A model generated the notes under the pieces. That model had not been told where the DNA came from. It did no database searches and saw only the letters and a program-made list of their open reading frames with translations. From positions 1,850,001 through 1,914,000 of the forward strand of contig NZ_CP082909.1 of NCBI RefSeq assembly GCF_023822025.1: a stretch of 64,000 nt of DNA. The letters are read 5' to 3'. This DNA comes from Endozoicomonas sp. 4G (lineage in GTDB: Bacteria > Pseudomonadota > Gammaproteobacteria > Pseudomonadales > Endozoicomonadaceae). Of the stretch, positions 27,190-36,205 are shown piece after piece; within the stretch, counting starts at the first letter, position 1; the number at the start of each line of letters is the position of its first letter. The position numbers and the translations under genes are program-made.

Positions 27190-27218
27190 CCTGCTAAAAC
27201 AAGGGTTGATTTTTATTA

Positions 27219-27502
27219 TCAACGACTGCCTCGCTTACGAATTTTCGCCTTGCGTTTTATCATTTCAATTTTGGCCGCGTCATGATCTATAAAATGGGAT
27301 TTATGAGAATGAAGTTTCTCAAAAGCCAAGTTGACTTGTTTCGTTAACCAAGCTTCTTGCGATATTTTTTTTCTCTGCTGATCGGCAAGTTGTTCCGTAA
27401 GTTCTCGACAGGCATCACTAATAGTTTGCCCTTGGCTTTCAGTCATCTGTTGAGCTAACCTTTTCGTTTCTTCATCGGCTCAAATTGTATTCTGGTTTCC
27501 AT
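27219..27502 (-). pseudogene. RelB/DinJ-family antitoxin, frameshifted, no toxin
   Basis: The start is at 27502 (AAAGGAG upstream) and reads METRIQF; the frame then breaks near 27480. One missing base would give METRIQFRADEETKRLAQQM and continue as LAQQMTESQGQTISDACREL to a basic C-terminus (IKRKAKIRKRGSR). N-terminal ribbon-helix-helix plus a toxin-wrapping tail, as in DinJ. No RelE/YafQ toxin lies next to it. It runs against the direction of the other cassette genes. Confidence 0.82.
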
Positions 27503-27550
27503 AACATAACTCCTTTCTCTGTGTGTACGTGTGTTAGCACGCAGAGGTGA

Positions 27551-27638
27551 AGCTAACAAATGCTTCCTTCGTTCCGGGGCTTAGCCCCTCTATTTGTTGA
27601 CGCAGTCTTCGGCAGCGCGCCTGAAGCAAACGTTAACA
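27551..27638 (+). repeat. attC site, 88 bp
   Basis: Ends are AGCTAAC (27551-27557) and GTTAACA (27632-27638). TAAC pairs with GTTA, and TGCTTC (27561-27566) pairs with GAAGCA (27623-27628), with 3-nt spacers on both sides as in attC sites. The next gene begins 32 nt downstream. Best of the three sites. Confidence 0.82.
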
Positions 27639-27670
27639 ATTTCATCAAACTGACAACTAAGGAGAAATTA

Positions 27671-28036
27671 ATGTCAGATATTCAAGAGGCAACTGTAGAA
27701 CCACAATCTTTATCCATAAAAGACGGTGCTGCAAAAACAAATGCTCTTATTGCCTACGGTCTTATGGTTGTCGGTATGTTTACAGGCATCTTTTGGGTCG
27801 TTGGTGCTATTTGGGCAATGGTTAAAAAAGGAGAGGCTCAAGGCACACTATTTGAAGATCATTATTCAAACATCATCAAAACATTCTGGTGGGGGCTTGG
27901 CCTTTCAATATTAGGCTTTATTTCAGCAGTTGTGGTTGTTGGCTATTTTATATTGTTAGCCGTTTGGATTTGGTCGATTTACAAAATCATCAAAGGTCTT
28001 ACAAAGATCACTTCGAACGAAGCATACAATTCATAA
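27671..28036 (+). CDS. DUF4870-family small membrane protein
   Basis: 121 residues from ATG 27671 (AAGGAGA 7 nt upstream). Three hydrophobic segments at about 25-50 (ALIAYGLMVVGMFTGIFWVVGAI, quoted only in part by its TYPE of run), 70-92 and 94-105, with a charged, non-membrane N-terminus. The DHYSNIIKTFWWGLGLSILG region is typical of the DUF4870/YtrH-like Tic20-related small proteins. Function unknown. Sits between two attC sites, so it is a complete integron cassette. Confidence 0.75.
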   Translation: MSDIQEATVEPQSLSIKDGAAKTNALIAYGLMVVGMFTGIFWVVGAIWAMVKKGEAQGTLFEDHYSNIIKTFWWGLGLSILGFISAVVVVGYFILLAVWIWSIYKIIKGLTKITSNEAYNS

Positions 28037-28105
28037 CAATGCTAGTCAGCAGGGCGCAGCAAAGCTGCGCTTCTGCTGGCGGCGTAAGGGCTTGCAATGT
28101 TCAAT
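28031..28105 (+). repeat. attC site, 75 bp
   Basis: TCATAAC (28031-28037) overlaps the stop of the DUF4870 gene. The right end is GTTCAAT. AACAATGCTAG aligns with the complement of CTTGCAATGTT with two mismatches. The middle folds as GCGCAGC/GCTGCGC. Confidence 0.7.
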
Positions 28106-28258
28106 CGAGATAAACACCAGCGATTCCCGCACTTAATACGACAATGTAAGTATTTTATTCAAATTCGTGCTCAGGAGTTAGCGGCCAGCAAAAACCCTGC
28201 ACCCCAGGTACATTAACAAGTACTATTGTCCCCTGAAAACCTTGGCTACATTACTTTT

Positions 28259-29607
28259 CTATGAAGTGTTAATTTGAACCCTACCAGGCTTTATGCCATA
28301 TATGAGCGCATCGAACAATTCATCCCAACCTTCGAGCATCCAGGACAGGAATACCCGTGTAATCACCTTCCATAGGTACGTTCGGACGCCCCTCGCTCGC
28401 TCCTTCAGCGCCTTTTTGAATTCCGGGCTGGCCATTTCCTGGATTTGATCAACCATGAAGGCCAGGAACGTCAGGTAAGCCAGGTTGGTTGCCAGGTGCT
28501 GCTTCCCGTGACCATAGTTGTGTTCAAGGCTGTAGCCTTGGTTTTTCAGGGTGTTAAACGTTTGGTTCTCGATGTGCCAGCGGCAACGACCTCCTCTCAT
28601 GACAGCTTCAACGGTATCTTTGGTTAACTCAATATCTGTGACCCAGCACCAGGTGTGGCGTTTGCCTTCACTGTCTGTCTCCACGTAATCAAGGACATTG
28701 ACATTTTGGGTCAACTTGGAGGCATTCAGCGGTACATCATTAGCGAAACGAAACCAGTGCCTGGTTCCTTGCTCTTCATCAATGATTTTATGATAACTGA
28801 GCTGTTCCTGGTCACACAGCGCATCCATCGCCTCGATAAGGGATTTGTGGTTGCCATCTTTAGCCACAATGATGAAGTGCCAGCCATAGCTCTTGATCAA
28901 CTCAATAGTAGGATTGTCAGCAAAAAGCCCATCCAGGAGTATGACCAGTTTTAAATGAGGGTGCTCTCTCTTGACGTGCGCCAGGTAGCGCTTGATGGCA
29001 TTCTGTTCGCAGTCATTCTTGTTGTCGCCGTCCTGTTGAACAATCGCCTCTGGGGCAAAGGGCATGACGACTTTTTGATCCGGGTGAACAATACAGCCGC
29101 CCAATAAGTTGTGGTAGTAAGCTTCATTGGGTTTCCCTTGTTTTTTACACAACACTCTTGGCATCGGCATTTACCTGAGTAGAAGAGGCCGGTGCCATCA
29201 ACCGGCATCAGGTACCAGTCTTTCAAGTCACCACACTGGTACTCGAAGGCTTTAAGAAGCTTGTTACGCTGAATCAGGGAGAATAACTTCTTGAAGGGCT
29301 TGCGAAACTGTGCAGGCTCAATGGGATCAAGCACTTCTCTCATGCGTGTATCACAGGGTACTTTCTGATCTTGGACGTGATACATAGTCGCCAGGTTATG
29401 AAGAATAACCGGGTCGGCACGGTCAGAGTCAAAGGTCAGAAGGGAATCGTACTTCTGATGCATCATGGCAAAAGCGGATTTTGCAAAGTTGGGAAAGGGA
29501 ATCCCATTAGGGCAATGGTTAGGCCGGTGATCTGGAATCTCATCAAGGCACTTGCAAACCTGATCGATTAGGTTTGCTGCGTTAAGGTGTTTGCTGACTT
29601 TGGGCAT
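28259..29607 (-). pseudogene. ISNCY/IS4-like DDE transposase, frameshifted
   Basis: Two overlapping frames make one transposase of about 450 residues. The N-terminal part has VPCDTRMREVLDP and PVDGTGLF with the first catalytic Asp. The C-terminal part has VILLDGLFADNP and WHIENQTFNTLKNQGY with the Glu. The frame changes near GGGAAACCC at about 29115-29125; one more A would join KNKGKPNEAYYHNLLGG. The WHIENxTFNTLK pattern fits transposases grouped as ISNCY. I could not define inverted repeats or target duplications, so the element limits are unknown. Confidence 0.8.
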
Positions 29608-29858
29608 GGCTGTGATCACAAAAGTACGACAGTGTTTTCATGCCTTCAATATAGAGCTAAAAAGTCTGCGAAGTGTTTTTTTTTGAGTGCGCTGGAGGCT
29701 ATGCGGCTCAAAGGCTTAAAAAAACAGCGGGAATTGCTGGGCGCAGTGGCAGGTTCTGATTTTTGCTCAAATCGTACAGAAGGTTTTTCTAATGCCATAT
29801 TATTCTTCCTGTTTGACTTTTTAATTGTTGGTGTGGGTGTCAGTTCGTTTATGCCCGT

Positions 29859-30791
29859 TTAGAATGACACATTATTCTTAAAAAAATATTCCTGAACCAA
29901 ATACTCACCTTCAGCCTCATAAAGCTCTTTCTCAACAAACTGAATCCTGGTCCCGGGCTGACACTGGGCTAGCACCCTCAAACTTCTGGCCGTTATACAG
30001 CCTATCTTCGGGTAGCCACCAATAGTTTGCCGATCTCGCATCAGGATAATGGGTTGACCGTCTGCCGGAATTTGAATAGCCCCGAGTGCAATACCTTCTG
30101 AGATCAGTTGGGTATTCTGGCAATGAATCGCTTCGCCTTCGAGACGGTAGCCCATGCGATCCATCTGTGCGCTAAGAGTGTATGTGTTACTAAAAAAACG
30201 ACAGCGCTCTTGTGGATCAAAACGTTCATACTGATAGCCCGGAATCACTTCAAGCGTGACGTCCTGTTCATAGACCGGAATAAATATTTCCGGCACCCGC
30301 CGTGTAATTCGCTTTTCGCTGGGTGAATAAGGAATTCTGTCACCTTCACTTAATTGGCTCCCCTGACCATCCAATCCCCCCAGCTGATCACGCATGACGG
30401 TTGCACAGCTTTTCAGAACGTGTGGTACGGTAAAACCGCCACTGACAGCCAGATAGGTTCGAAAGCCGGATCTCGCCCCAGCAAGAGACAGGGTGTCAGC
30501 ACCACAAACATTGATGCTCTCCCAGTTACGAATCGGCCTGCTATTGAGCTGTGCAGACATATCAGCACCTGTCAGAGCTATCACGGTATCTGCCAGAAAC
30601 TCACAGGAAAACTGCCCAATAGTGATTTCAATCTGGGCGCATTCAGGTGCATTATCCAGCAGCCGGTTACCCCATAGAAAAGCATGTTCATCCATTGGGC
30701 CACCCGGACTGACCCCGATATCCTGAAAACCTTGTCGGCCACGATCCTGGATCAAACTCAGAATACCCGGTTTTAAAACTCTGAGTGTCAT
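29859..30791 (-). CDS. pxpC: 5-oxoprolinase subunit C
   Basis: 310 residues. Biotin-dependent-carboxyltransferase-like (KipA/AHS2) subunit of the PxpABC 5-oxoprolinase, which hydrolyses 5-oxoproline (pyroglutamate) to glutamate with ATP. Family marks: LKPGILSLIQDRGRQGFQDIG at the start, GVSPGGPMDE, FLADTVIALTGADMSAQLN and TIGGYPKIGCI. Its start overlaps the pxpB stop by 4 nt. Last gene of the higA-pxpABC operon. Confidence 0.94.
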   Translation of the reverse strand: MTLRVLKPGILSLIQDRGRQGFQDIGVSPGGPMDEHAFLWGNRLLDNAPECAQIEITIGQFSCEFLADTVIALTGADMSAQLNSRPIRNWESINVCGADTLSLAGARSGFRTYLAVSGGFTVPHVLKSCATVMRDQLGGLDGQGSQLSEGDRIPYSPSEKRITRRVPEIFIPVYEQDVTLEVIPGYQYERFDPQERCRFFSNTYTLSAQMDRMGYRLEGEAIHCQNTQLISEGIALGAIQIPADGQPIILMRDRQTIGGYPKIGCITARSLRVLAQCQPGTRIQFVEKELYEAEGEYLVQEYFFKNNVSF

Positions 30792-31504
30792 ACTGCCTCC
30801 ATGCCAGGGTGATCCTGAACAGAGAAAACACCACCCAGCTCCAGATACTTTTCCTTGCTAACGGGCGTAAATTTAACCTTCGTCCCCATTTTAAAGACTG
30901 TCAGATTCTCGCTCTGGTAATCGATCAGGCCAACGGGTGTACGGCCAATGATTTGCCAGCCTCCCGGTGATGGCCTGGGATAAATAGCCGTTTGCTGTTC
31001 CGCTATGGCAAGGCTACCTTGGGGAACCTTTAGTCGTGGGGTTTTCTTGCGGGGAATGGCAATGCGCTGATCGGTATTCCCAAGGTAAGCAAAGCCCGGG
31101 ACAAACCCGATCGCATAAACGCGGTAAAGGGTTGATGAATGAATATCAACAATCTGGTCAAAGCTGAGACCGGTGTGGGCAGACACTTCTTCAGCATCCA
31201 GTGACACTTCCGGGCCATAGTAAACGGGTAACTTAATCACGTCGGCTGTCGTAAGGTTTGGGCCGGAGTGCTCTGCAACAACCAGTGCCTGCTTTAATTC
31301 TTCGACAAAAGCCTTTAGGCCGATAACGACTGGATCAAAGCTGATCAAAATGGATGTATAGGAAGGAATCATATCAACAAGGCAGGATCCCAGTTCTTGC
31401 CGAATGACCGGTATGACACGGGCAATAGCGTCTGCTGTATCAGGGCTGATGGTATCCGAGAAATAGACAATCACGCTGTTTTCATTAACCCGGCATATGT
31501 TCAT
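30788..31504 (-). CDS. pxpB: 5-oxoprolinase subunit B
   Basis: 238 residues, KipI/AHS1 family, cyclophilin-like fold. Marks: SVIVYFSDTISPDTADAI at the N-terminus, YTSILISFDP, LPVYYGPEVSLDAEEVS, YAIGFVPGFAYLGNTD and PSPGGWQIIGRTP. Forms the PxpBC complex that acts with PxpA. Starts in a 4-nt overlap (ATGA) with pxpA and overlaps pxpC in the same way, so translation is probably coupled. Confidence 0.94.
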   Translation of the reverse strand: MNICRVNENSVIVYFSDTISPDTADAIARVIPVIRQELGSCLVDMIPSYTSILISFDPVVIGLKAFVEELKQALVVAEHSGPNLTTADVIKLPVYYGPEVSLDAEEVSAHTGLSFDQIVDIHSSTLYRVYAIGFVPGFAYLGNTDQRIAIPRKKTPRLKVPQGSLAIAEQQTAIYPRPSPGGWQIIGRTPVGLIDYQSENLTVFKMGTKVKFTPVSKEKYLELGGVFSVQDHPGMEAV

Positions 31505-32235
31505 AAGCTGGCGGCTTTTTGATGCAACATTTTCGCAGTTGGCAGTGCGGCAGGAGCATCACCATGAATGCACAAAGTGTCTACTTTAATGGGAATAACC
31601 TTGCCTTCGATGGTAGTCACCGTTCCCTGGGTCATTATCTGGTCTGTTTGTTGCTCAATCTCATCCAGCGTTGTCAGAGATGAACCGGCCATGGTGCGTG
31701 GTACCAGACGTCCGTCATCACCATAAATGCGATCAGCAAAAGCCTCAAACCAGAGTTCAATGCCCATACTGTCTGCAATAGTCTGATATCTTTGGTAATC
31801 AGGTACGGCCATGACGACCAAAGGCAAGGGTCTTTTTAAACTCTTGAGCCCCTGCAACAAAGTCATAAACACTTCATCGTCTTTCATCATGCGGTTGTAG
31901 AGTGCGCCATGTGGCTTGACATAGTCCAGTGTCGTATTTTCACTGTCACAAATAGCTTGAAGTGCACCTATCTGATAGATGAACAGTGCCTTTAGGTCTT
32001 CCGCAGCCATGGCAACATGACGACGGCCAAACCCCTGAAGATCAGCATAACCCGGATGAGCCCCTATACTTACCTGATGCTGACGGGCCAACCTGACGGT
32101 TTTCATCATCACAGAAGGGTCAGAGGCGTGCATGCCGCAGGCAATATTGGCCATGTTGAGATAGGGCATGATGTCCTCATCACAACCCAGCTTCCAGATG
32201 CCAAAGCTTTCTCCCATGTCGCAGTTTATTTTCAC
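31501..32235 (-). CDS. pxpA: 5-oxoprolinase subunit A (LamB/YcsF family)
   Basis: 244 residues. NCDMGESFGIWKLG at the N-terminus and NIACGMHASDP, IGAHPGYADLQGFGRR, VKPHGALYN and IHGDAP near the end are the conserved blocks of the LamB/YcsF family. The start is GTG at 32235, which overlaps the higA stop as GTGA. PxpA therefore depends on ribosomes arriving from higA, because no separate ribosome site of quality is visible. Confidence 0.95.
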   Translation of the reverse strand: MKINCDMGESFGIWKLGCDEDIMPYLNMANIACGMHASDPSVMMKTVRLARQHQVSIGAHPGYADLQGFGRRHVAMAAEDLKALFIYQIGALQAICDSENTTLDYVKPHGALYNRMMKDDEVFMTLLQGLKSLKRPLPLVVMAVPDYQRYQTIADSMGIELWFEAFADRIYGDDGRLVPRTMAGSSLTTLDEIEQQTDQIMTQGTVTTIEGKVIPIKVDTLCIHGDAPAALPTAKMLHQKAASL

Positions 32236-32525
32236 GTTTTTTCCTCAAATGGACACTTACGAAATCGGACTTGTCTGGCTTTCCACAAGTCAAAGTTTTC
32301 CTGAAGTGTCACCCAGCTTTCAGCAGAACCACCCAGTGCCTCGGACAGTCGAATGGCCATTCCCGGAGAAACACCTGATTTTTCATTCAGCAGACGATTG
32401 AAAGTACTTCTGGCCACGCCCAGTTGGTCGGCAATTCTGTTAGCGGTCATTGAGGTGAATGGCTCAATATAGGTGCGGTAGATCAATGCCCCTGGGTGAG
32501 GTGGGTCAAATTGTTGTATGGCCAT
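32232..32525 (-). CDS. higA: HigA-family antitoxin/regulator
   Basis: 97 residues. HigA addiction-module type with N-terminal PPHPGALIYRTYIEP and an HTH_3 domain (MTANRIADQLGVARSTFNRL, then GVSPGMAIRLSEALGGSAESW). Normally neutralises HigB and represses its own promoter. The upstream higB is dead, and the downstream overlap is with pxpA, so this HigA may now act only as a repressor of the pxp genes. Confidence 0.92.
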   Translation of the reverse strand: MAIQQFDPPHPGALIYRTYIEPFTSMTANRIADQLGVARSTFNRLLNEKSGVSPGMAIRLSEALGGSAESWVTLQENFDLWKARQVRFRKCPFEEKT

Positions 32526-32698
32526 CAGTGGTAATCCTCATAGTTTACGATGTAGGCATCTCCGTTTTTAAATTCAAACACAATGCGCCAGTTACCTGAT
32601 ACGTCAACGGCTCAAAGGCCTTCACGGTCGCCCTTCAATGGATGAAGGTGGTAGCCCGGTTTATCCATGTCATCAATGGTTTTTGCTGCACTGCCCAT
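32525..32698 (-). pseudogene. higB: higB toxin remnant
   Basis: A 58-codon remnant in frame with DDMDKPGYHLHPLKGDREG, then TGA (32612-32614) where the family has Trp, then AVDVSGNWRIVFEF and DAYIVNYEDYH. About the first 35-40 residues of a normal HigB are missing. The final TGA overlaps the higA ATG as TGATG, the usual higBA junction. Both the truncation and the nonsense codon mean no active toxin. Confidence 0.88.
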
Positions 32699-32997
32699 AT
32701 TTGATAATGATTGTAGTTAGAATCAGGTCATGCAGGTTGCCAACCGCATAGATCATTGTCTTGGTAGACTTATAACTTACATCATCAGACTTATTTGGAA
32801 CCATCTCAATTCCGCACACAGTGTGTGCGGAATCTCTGAAATAAATGGTAGAATCGGGAATGACTGAAGCCCTAAGCAAGTTGTAGACGACTCGAAAAAT
32901 TGAATTAGCGATCATGTGTCCTATAGTTACCTCTCCTTCCTGGAATATGATCTTTGGCGTAGTGACCTCATCCTTGATGAGAGCACTACAACGGTAA
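32699..32997. other. Stretch without a supported gene upstream of higB remnant
   Basis: A minus-strand open frame (32673-33107, 144 codons) covers this region, but I do not recognise it and its composition is not clearly coding. It may hold the promoter of the higA operon, which I could not pin down. It contains a short inverted repeat with CACACA/TGTGTG at about 32816-32828. Confidence 0.3.
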
Positions 32998-33342
32998 CGA
33001 TCAGAATACATTTCCAGACAGTTACTGGATTCGCTCGATGAGCATTTAGCCAAGGTGCCTGACCTGAGAAGCACGAAGGAAGCTTTGAACCTGTCTGACC
33101 AGATCATCGCGTTATTTCAGAATCTAAGCCATGAGCATTCTGAAAACAAAGATTCAGGTTTGGATGGTGCAGACAAAACGGAAAATTCGTCAGGAAATCA
33201 GGAAAACGATTCTCAGGATTCTGATACACAAGATCAGGAGGATAAATCAGATTCTGTGTCAGGTGATGATCTGGAATCCGATTCTGCACAAGGAAAAGAC
33301 AAAAAGCTGAGAATCTACCAGGAAACGATGATCAACCATTGA
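32998..33342 (+). CDS. C-terminal fragment of an unidentified protein
   Basis: An open plus-strand frame with plausible protein sequence (YISRQLLDSLDEHLAKVPDL) followed by a very acidic, Ser/Asp/Gln-rich tail that ends in KKLRIYQETMINH. It begins right after an in-frame stop and has no ATG; GTG 33055 is the only start-like codon. I read it as the remnant of a longer gene cut during rearrangement. Family unknown. Confidence 0.35.
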   Translation, partial: RSEYISRQLLDSLDEHLAKVPDLRSTKEALNLSDQIIALFQNLSHEHSENKDSGLDGADKTENSSGNQENDSQDSDTQDQEDKSDSVSGDDLESDSAQGKDKKLRIYQETMINH

Positions 33343-33466
33343 GCTTGGGGGTAACAAAACTCCCATGTAGTCTCACCCAATTAAGAGGCTCCGCCTGGTT
33401 TGATTAAAGTGAGGTGGACACTGCAAGACAGACTTTCTGTTGCCCCGGACGGCTCAGGTTTGCTCA

Positions 33467-33703
33467 TCAATTAAAGCTCGCCAGGCTCATCTGCTGTTTA
33501 AGCCGATTGAAAAACGCTCCATCAGGTTCGGTATCACCTTGTTCGATCTGTTGCTGACCAGTCGCCAGAATTTTCAGCAGAGCCAATAACTCCTGCTGTT
33601 GCTGGTAGCTGTCGGCATCAAGAATCACGGCACTGGCCTCGCCGTTCCGGGTAATCACCATGGGCTGGCGGTTTTCCAGGCTAGTCCATACTTGATAACA
33701 CAC
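33467..33703 (-). pseudogene. Phd/YefM-type antitoxin fragment
   Basis: From about 33691 the minus strand reads SLENRQPMVITRNGEASAVI, the core of a Phd/YefM antitoxin, then the toxin-binding C-terminal helix region. The first 20-25 residues are missing, and the frame upstream is merely the 3' end of the integrase gene read in another frame. It has no toxin downstream. The integrase-antitoxin junction is likely a recombination breakpoint. Confidence 0.7.
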
Positions 33704-34716
33704 AACCCTGCTCTTTCACCTTAAGCATGTCAAGATAATCAGCCCATTTCTGCATCATCTCAACTCTTTGCTTCAGATGTTTGGTACGGTTATATGCACG
33801 ACCATTCACGTCTTTTACTTCATGAGCCAGCTGTTGCTCTATCCATTCAATGCGATAACTTAACTCTTCATCAAGAAGTGTTCTCGCCATCGCTCTGAAA
33901 CCGTGGGGAGTCATAGTGTTGTTATCGTACCCCATGGTTCTGAGTGCAACACGGACTGAATTTTCGGACAAAGGGCGACTGTTGCCTCGTTGGGAAGGAA
34001 AAATATAGTGTCCCCGTCCAGTGAGGGAGTGTAGTTGGAGCAGTGTTTTTTCAGCCTGGCTGCTGACGGGCACGATATGAGGCTGCCTTGTTTTCATTTT
34101 TTCCGCTTTGATCTCTATACGCTTTTCATCCCAATTCACTTCATCCCACTCCAGGTGGCGCAGCTCTCCGGGGCGTAAGAAGAACAGGGCAGATAGTTTG
34201 AGTGCTGAGCGGACAATATACGTACCGGAAAAGGCATCCATGGCAACCATTAGCTTTCCCACATCTTTAGGTGTTGTTATGGCTGCATAATGGGTTTTGT
34301 TTTTCGGGCGTAAAGCGCCGGTCAGGTCATTGGCTGGATTTCGGTTAGTGCGACCTGTTGCAATAGCGTATTTGAACACCTGTCCGGCAGTTTGTTTGGC
34401 TCTGTGTGCGGTATCGACCACGCCACGATTTTCAATTCGTCGTAACAGCATCAGCAGTTCAGGGGGTGAAATATCGCTGATCGGACGGCGACCGATATGA
34501 GGAAAAAGCTCTTTTCTGAGCATACGCAGTGAGCGGCTTTTATGACTTTCGCTCTTGTCTGACAGCTGGACGTTGTACCATTCCATAGCGATCGTTTCGA
34601 AATCATTTTCGGCAGCGCTGGTTGCAGCGATTTTTTGTTGAGCCTTGTAAACACCGGGATCAATGTTGTCACTGAGTTGCTTGCGAGCCACGTCTCTTTT
34701 TTCTCTCGCTTCCTTA

Positions 34717-36020
34717 GGGAACTGGCGATCAAAATCATACCGGAGTATGGTAGGCAGCAAGCTTAAACTCCTATGTCATTGATTGCTATGTCTACCTCTG
34801 TTGCTATTCCTCAAGAAGCCAAAGACGTCATTAAGTTTGCAGCCAAACAACTCACTGGCATGAAAAAAAGAATCTTCATGGCTGAGGTGTCGAAAAAGCT
34901 CTGCTACGAGAGTCCCCGCTTAACGGAGTCAGAGTTTGGTTGGAGCAGAAAGTCCGTAGAACTCGGTATCAATGAGCTACGGACAGGGTTCGAGTGCTTT
35001 GGCCATTATGAAGTATGTGGCAAGCGCCGTTCAGAAATTAACCTACCACAATTAGAACAAGACATCCGTAGTCTGGTTGAACCGGAAAGCCAGGCAGACC
35101 CACAGATGAAGAACACATTAGCCTATACTCGCATTACAGCTAAAGCGGTTCATCGAAAGCTCATTGAAGAAAAAGGCTGGGCGGAAGATCAGGTTCCCAA
35201 AGTGCGAACCATTAATGATATTCTCAATCGCCTGGGCTATAAACTGCGTCGGGTACAAAAACCAAACCCCAAAAAAGTCCCGGAAACCGATGCCATTTTT
35301 GAAAACGTCCACCGAATAAACGAAGAAGCTAAAAACAACAAAAAAGCGTTGCGAGTCAGCATAGACTGCAAAGCAACAGTTAATCTTGGCGACTTTTCCA
35401 GAGGGGGTAAATCTCGTGGGAAGGCTCCTGTTAAAGCACTTGATCATGACATGGCTACGAAGAGTAAACTGATTCCTTTTGGCATTCTCAATCTTGAAAA
35501 CGACCAACTCCATATTTTCTACGGCAATTCGAACAAAACCAGTGATTTTGTCTGCGATGCGTTCGAGTGGTGGTGGGATCTGGTGAAAGAAGAAAATCCG
35601 GAGGTAGAGGAGATTGTTATTTTTGCCGATAATGGTCCGGAAAATAATAGTCACCGCACTCAGTACCTCTCAAGGCTGGTGCGTTTCAGTCAAAGCAAAG
35701 GCCTGAAAATTCATGGGGTGTACTATCCTCCCTATCACAGCAAATACAACCCCATCGAACGTAGGTGGTCTTCGCTGGAAAATCATTGGAGTGGGACGTT
35801 ATTGAATACAGTGAGCACTGTATTGAAATGGACGGAAACTATGACATGGAAAGCGATGAGTCCTGTGGTTAATCTGCTGGACAAGTTTTATCCCAAGGGA
35901 GTGAGACTTGGAAAATCAGAAATGACTGATATAAATCCATACATTATCAGGAATCCGAAACTACCAAAGTGGGATATGACTGTCGTTCCTGAATCGGTAG
36001 TTTCTTAACCGCCACTTCCC
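34717..36020 (+). mobile_element. ISAzo13-family insertion sequence, copy 2 (intact)
   Basis: 1304 bp with ends GGGAACTGGCGATCAA at the left and, read inwards from the right, GGGAAGTGGCGGTTAA. Flanked by TTA on both sides (34714-34716 and 36021-36023). Encodes a complete transposase and differs from copy 1 by one G in a run. It is inserted in the integrase gene. Confidence 0.95.
34773..36008 (+). CDS. ISAzo13-family transposase
   Basis: 411 residues. N-terminal helical DNA-binding region (about 1-130), then an RNase-H-like DDE core: RVSIDCKATVNLG (first Asp), EIVIFADNGPENN (second Asp) and YNPIERRWSSLENHW (Glu). The pattern is that of ISAzo13 (Rhodopirellula-type) transposases. Two in-frame ATGs (34773, 34788) are possible starts. 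Likely functional and able to mobilise copy 1 in trans. Confidence 0.92.
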   Translation: MSLIAMSTSVAIPQEAKDVIKFAAKQLTGMKKRIFMAEVSKKLCYESPRLTESEFGWSRKSVELGINELRTGFECFGHYEVCGKRRSEINLPQLEQDIRSLVEPESQADPQMKNTLAYTRITAKAVHRKLIEEKGWAEDQVPKVRTINDILNRLGYKLRRVQKPNPKKVPETDAIFENVHRINEEAKNNKKALRVSIDCKATVNLGDFSRGGKSRGKAPVKALDHDMATKSKLIPFGILNLENDQLHIFYGNSNKTSDFVCDAFEWWWDLVKEENPEVEEIVIFADNGPENNSHRTQYLSRLVRFSQSKGLKIHGVYYPPYHSKYNPIERRWSSLENHWSGTLLNTVSTVLKWTETMTWKAMSPVVNLLDKFYPKGVRLGKSEMTDINPYIIRNPKLPKWDMTVVPESVVS

Positions 36021-36205
36021 TTAAGGCTGACATCCGGGTAAACGCCAAGGGCGAGAGTTTTGTATTTACCAGCAAATCGATAGCTCATGTGCCAGTACTT
36101 TCGTCCGTTTTTTTTGACGAGTAAGTGCATCCCTTTCGCGTCGGTGATTTTATAATCTTTTTCTTTTGGCTTGGCGTTCTTAACTTGCAAGGCGTTGGTA
36201 ATCAT

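Larger units (their letters stand above)
33681..36205 (-). pseudogene. P4-type tyrosine integrase interrupted by an ISAzo13 element
   Basis: Residues 1-61 or so lie at 36205 to 36021 (MITNALQVKNAKPKEKDYKI, KNGRKYWHMSYRFAGK; DUF4102 arm-binding domain). The remainder lies at 34716-33681, in frame with EAREKRDVARKQLSD, a core-binding domain and a catalytic domain with LRPGELRHLEWDE (Arg), TPHGFRAMARTLLDE (His-x-x-Arg) and NRTKHLKQR (Tyr is Tyr in RAYNR). Removing 34717-36020 plus one TTA restores DVSLKEAREK. Its start lies 214 nt from tRNA-Pro, the likely attachment site. Confidence 0.92.

Noticed and set aside
27551-28105. CRISPR array
   Set aside because: No regularly spaced direct repeats anywhere in the window; the repeats here are attC-like and differ in sequence.
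32673-33107. 144-codon minus-strand frame upstream of higB
   Set aside because: No recognised family, odd composition, and it overlaps a better plus-strand fragment; left as unsupported.
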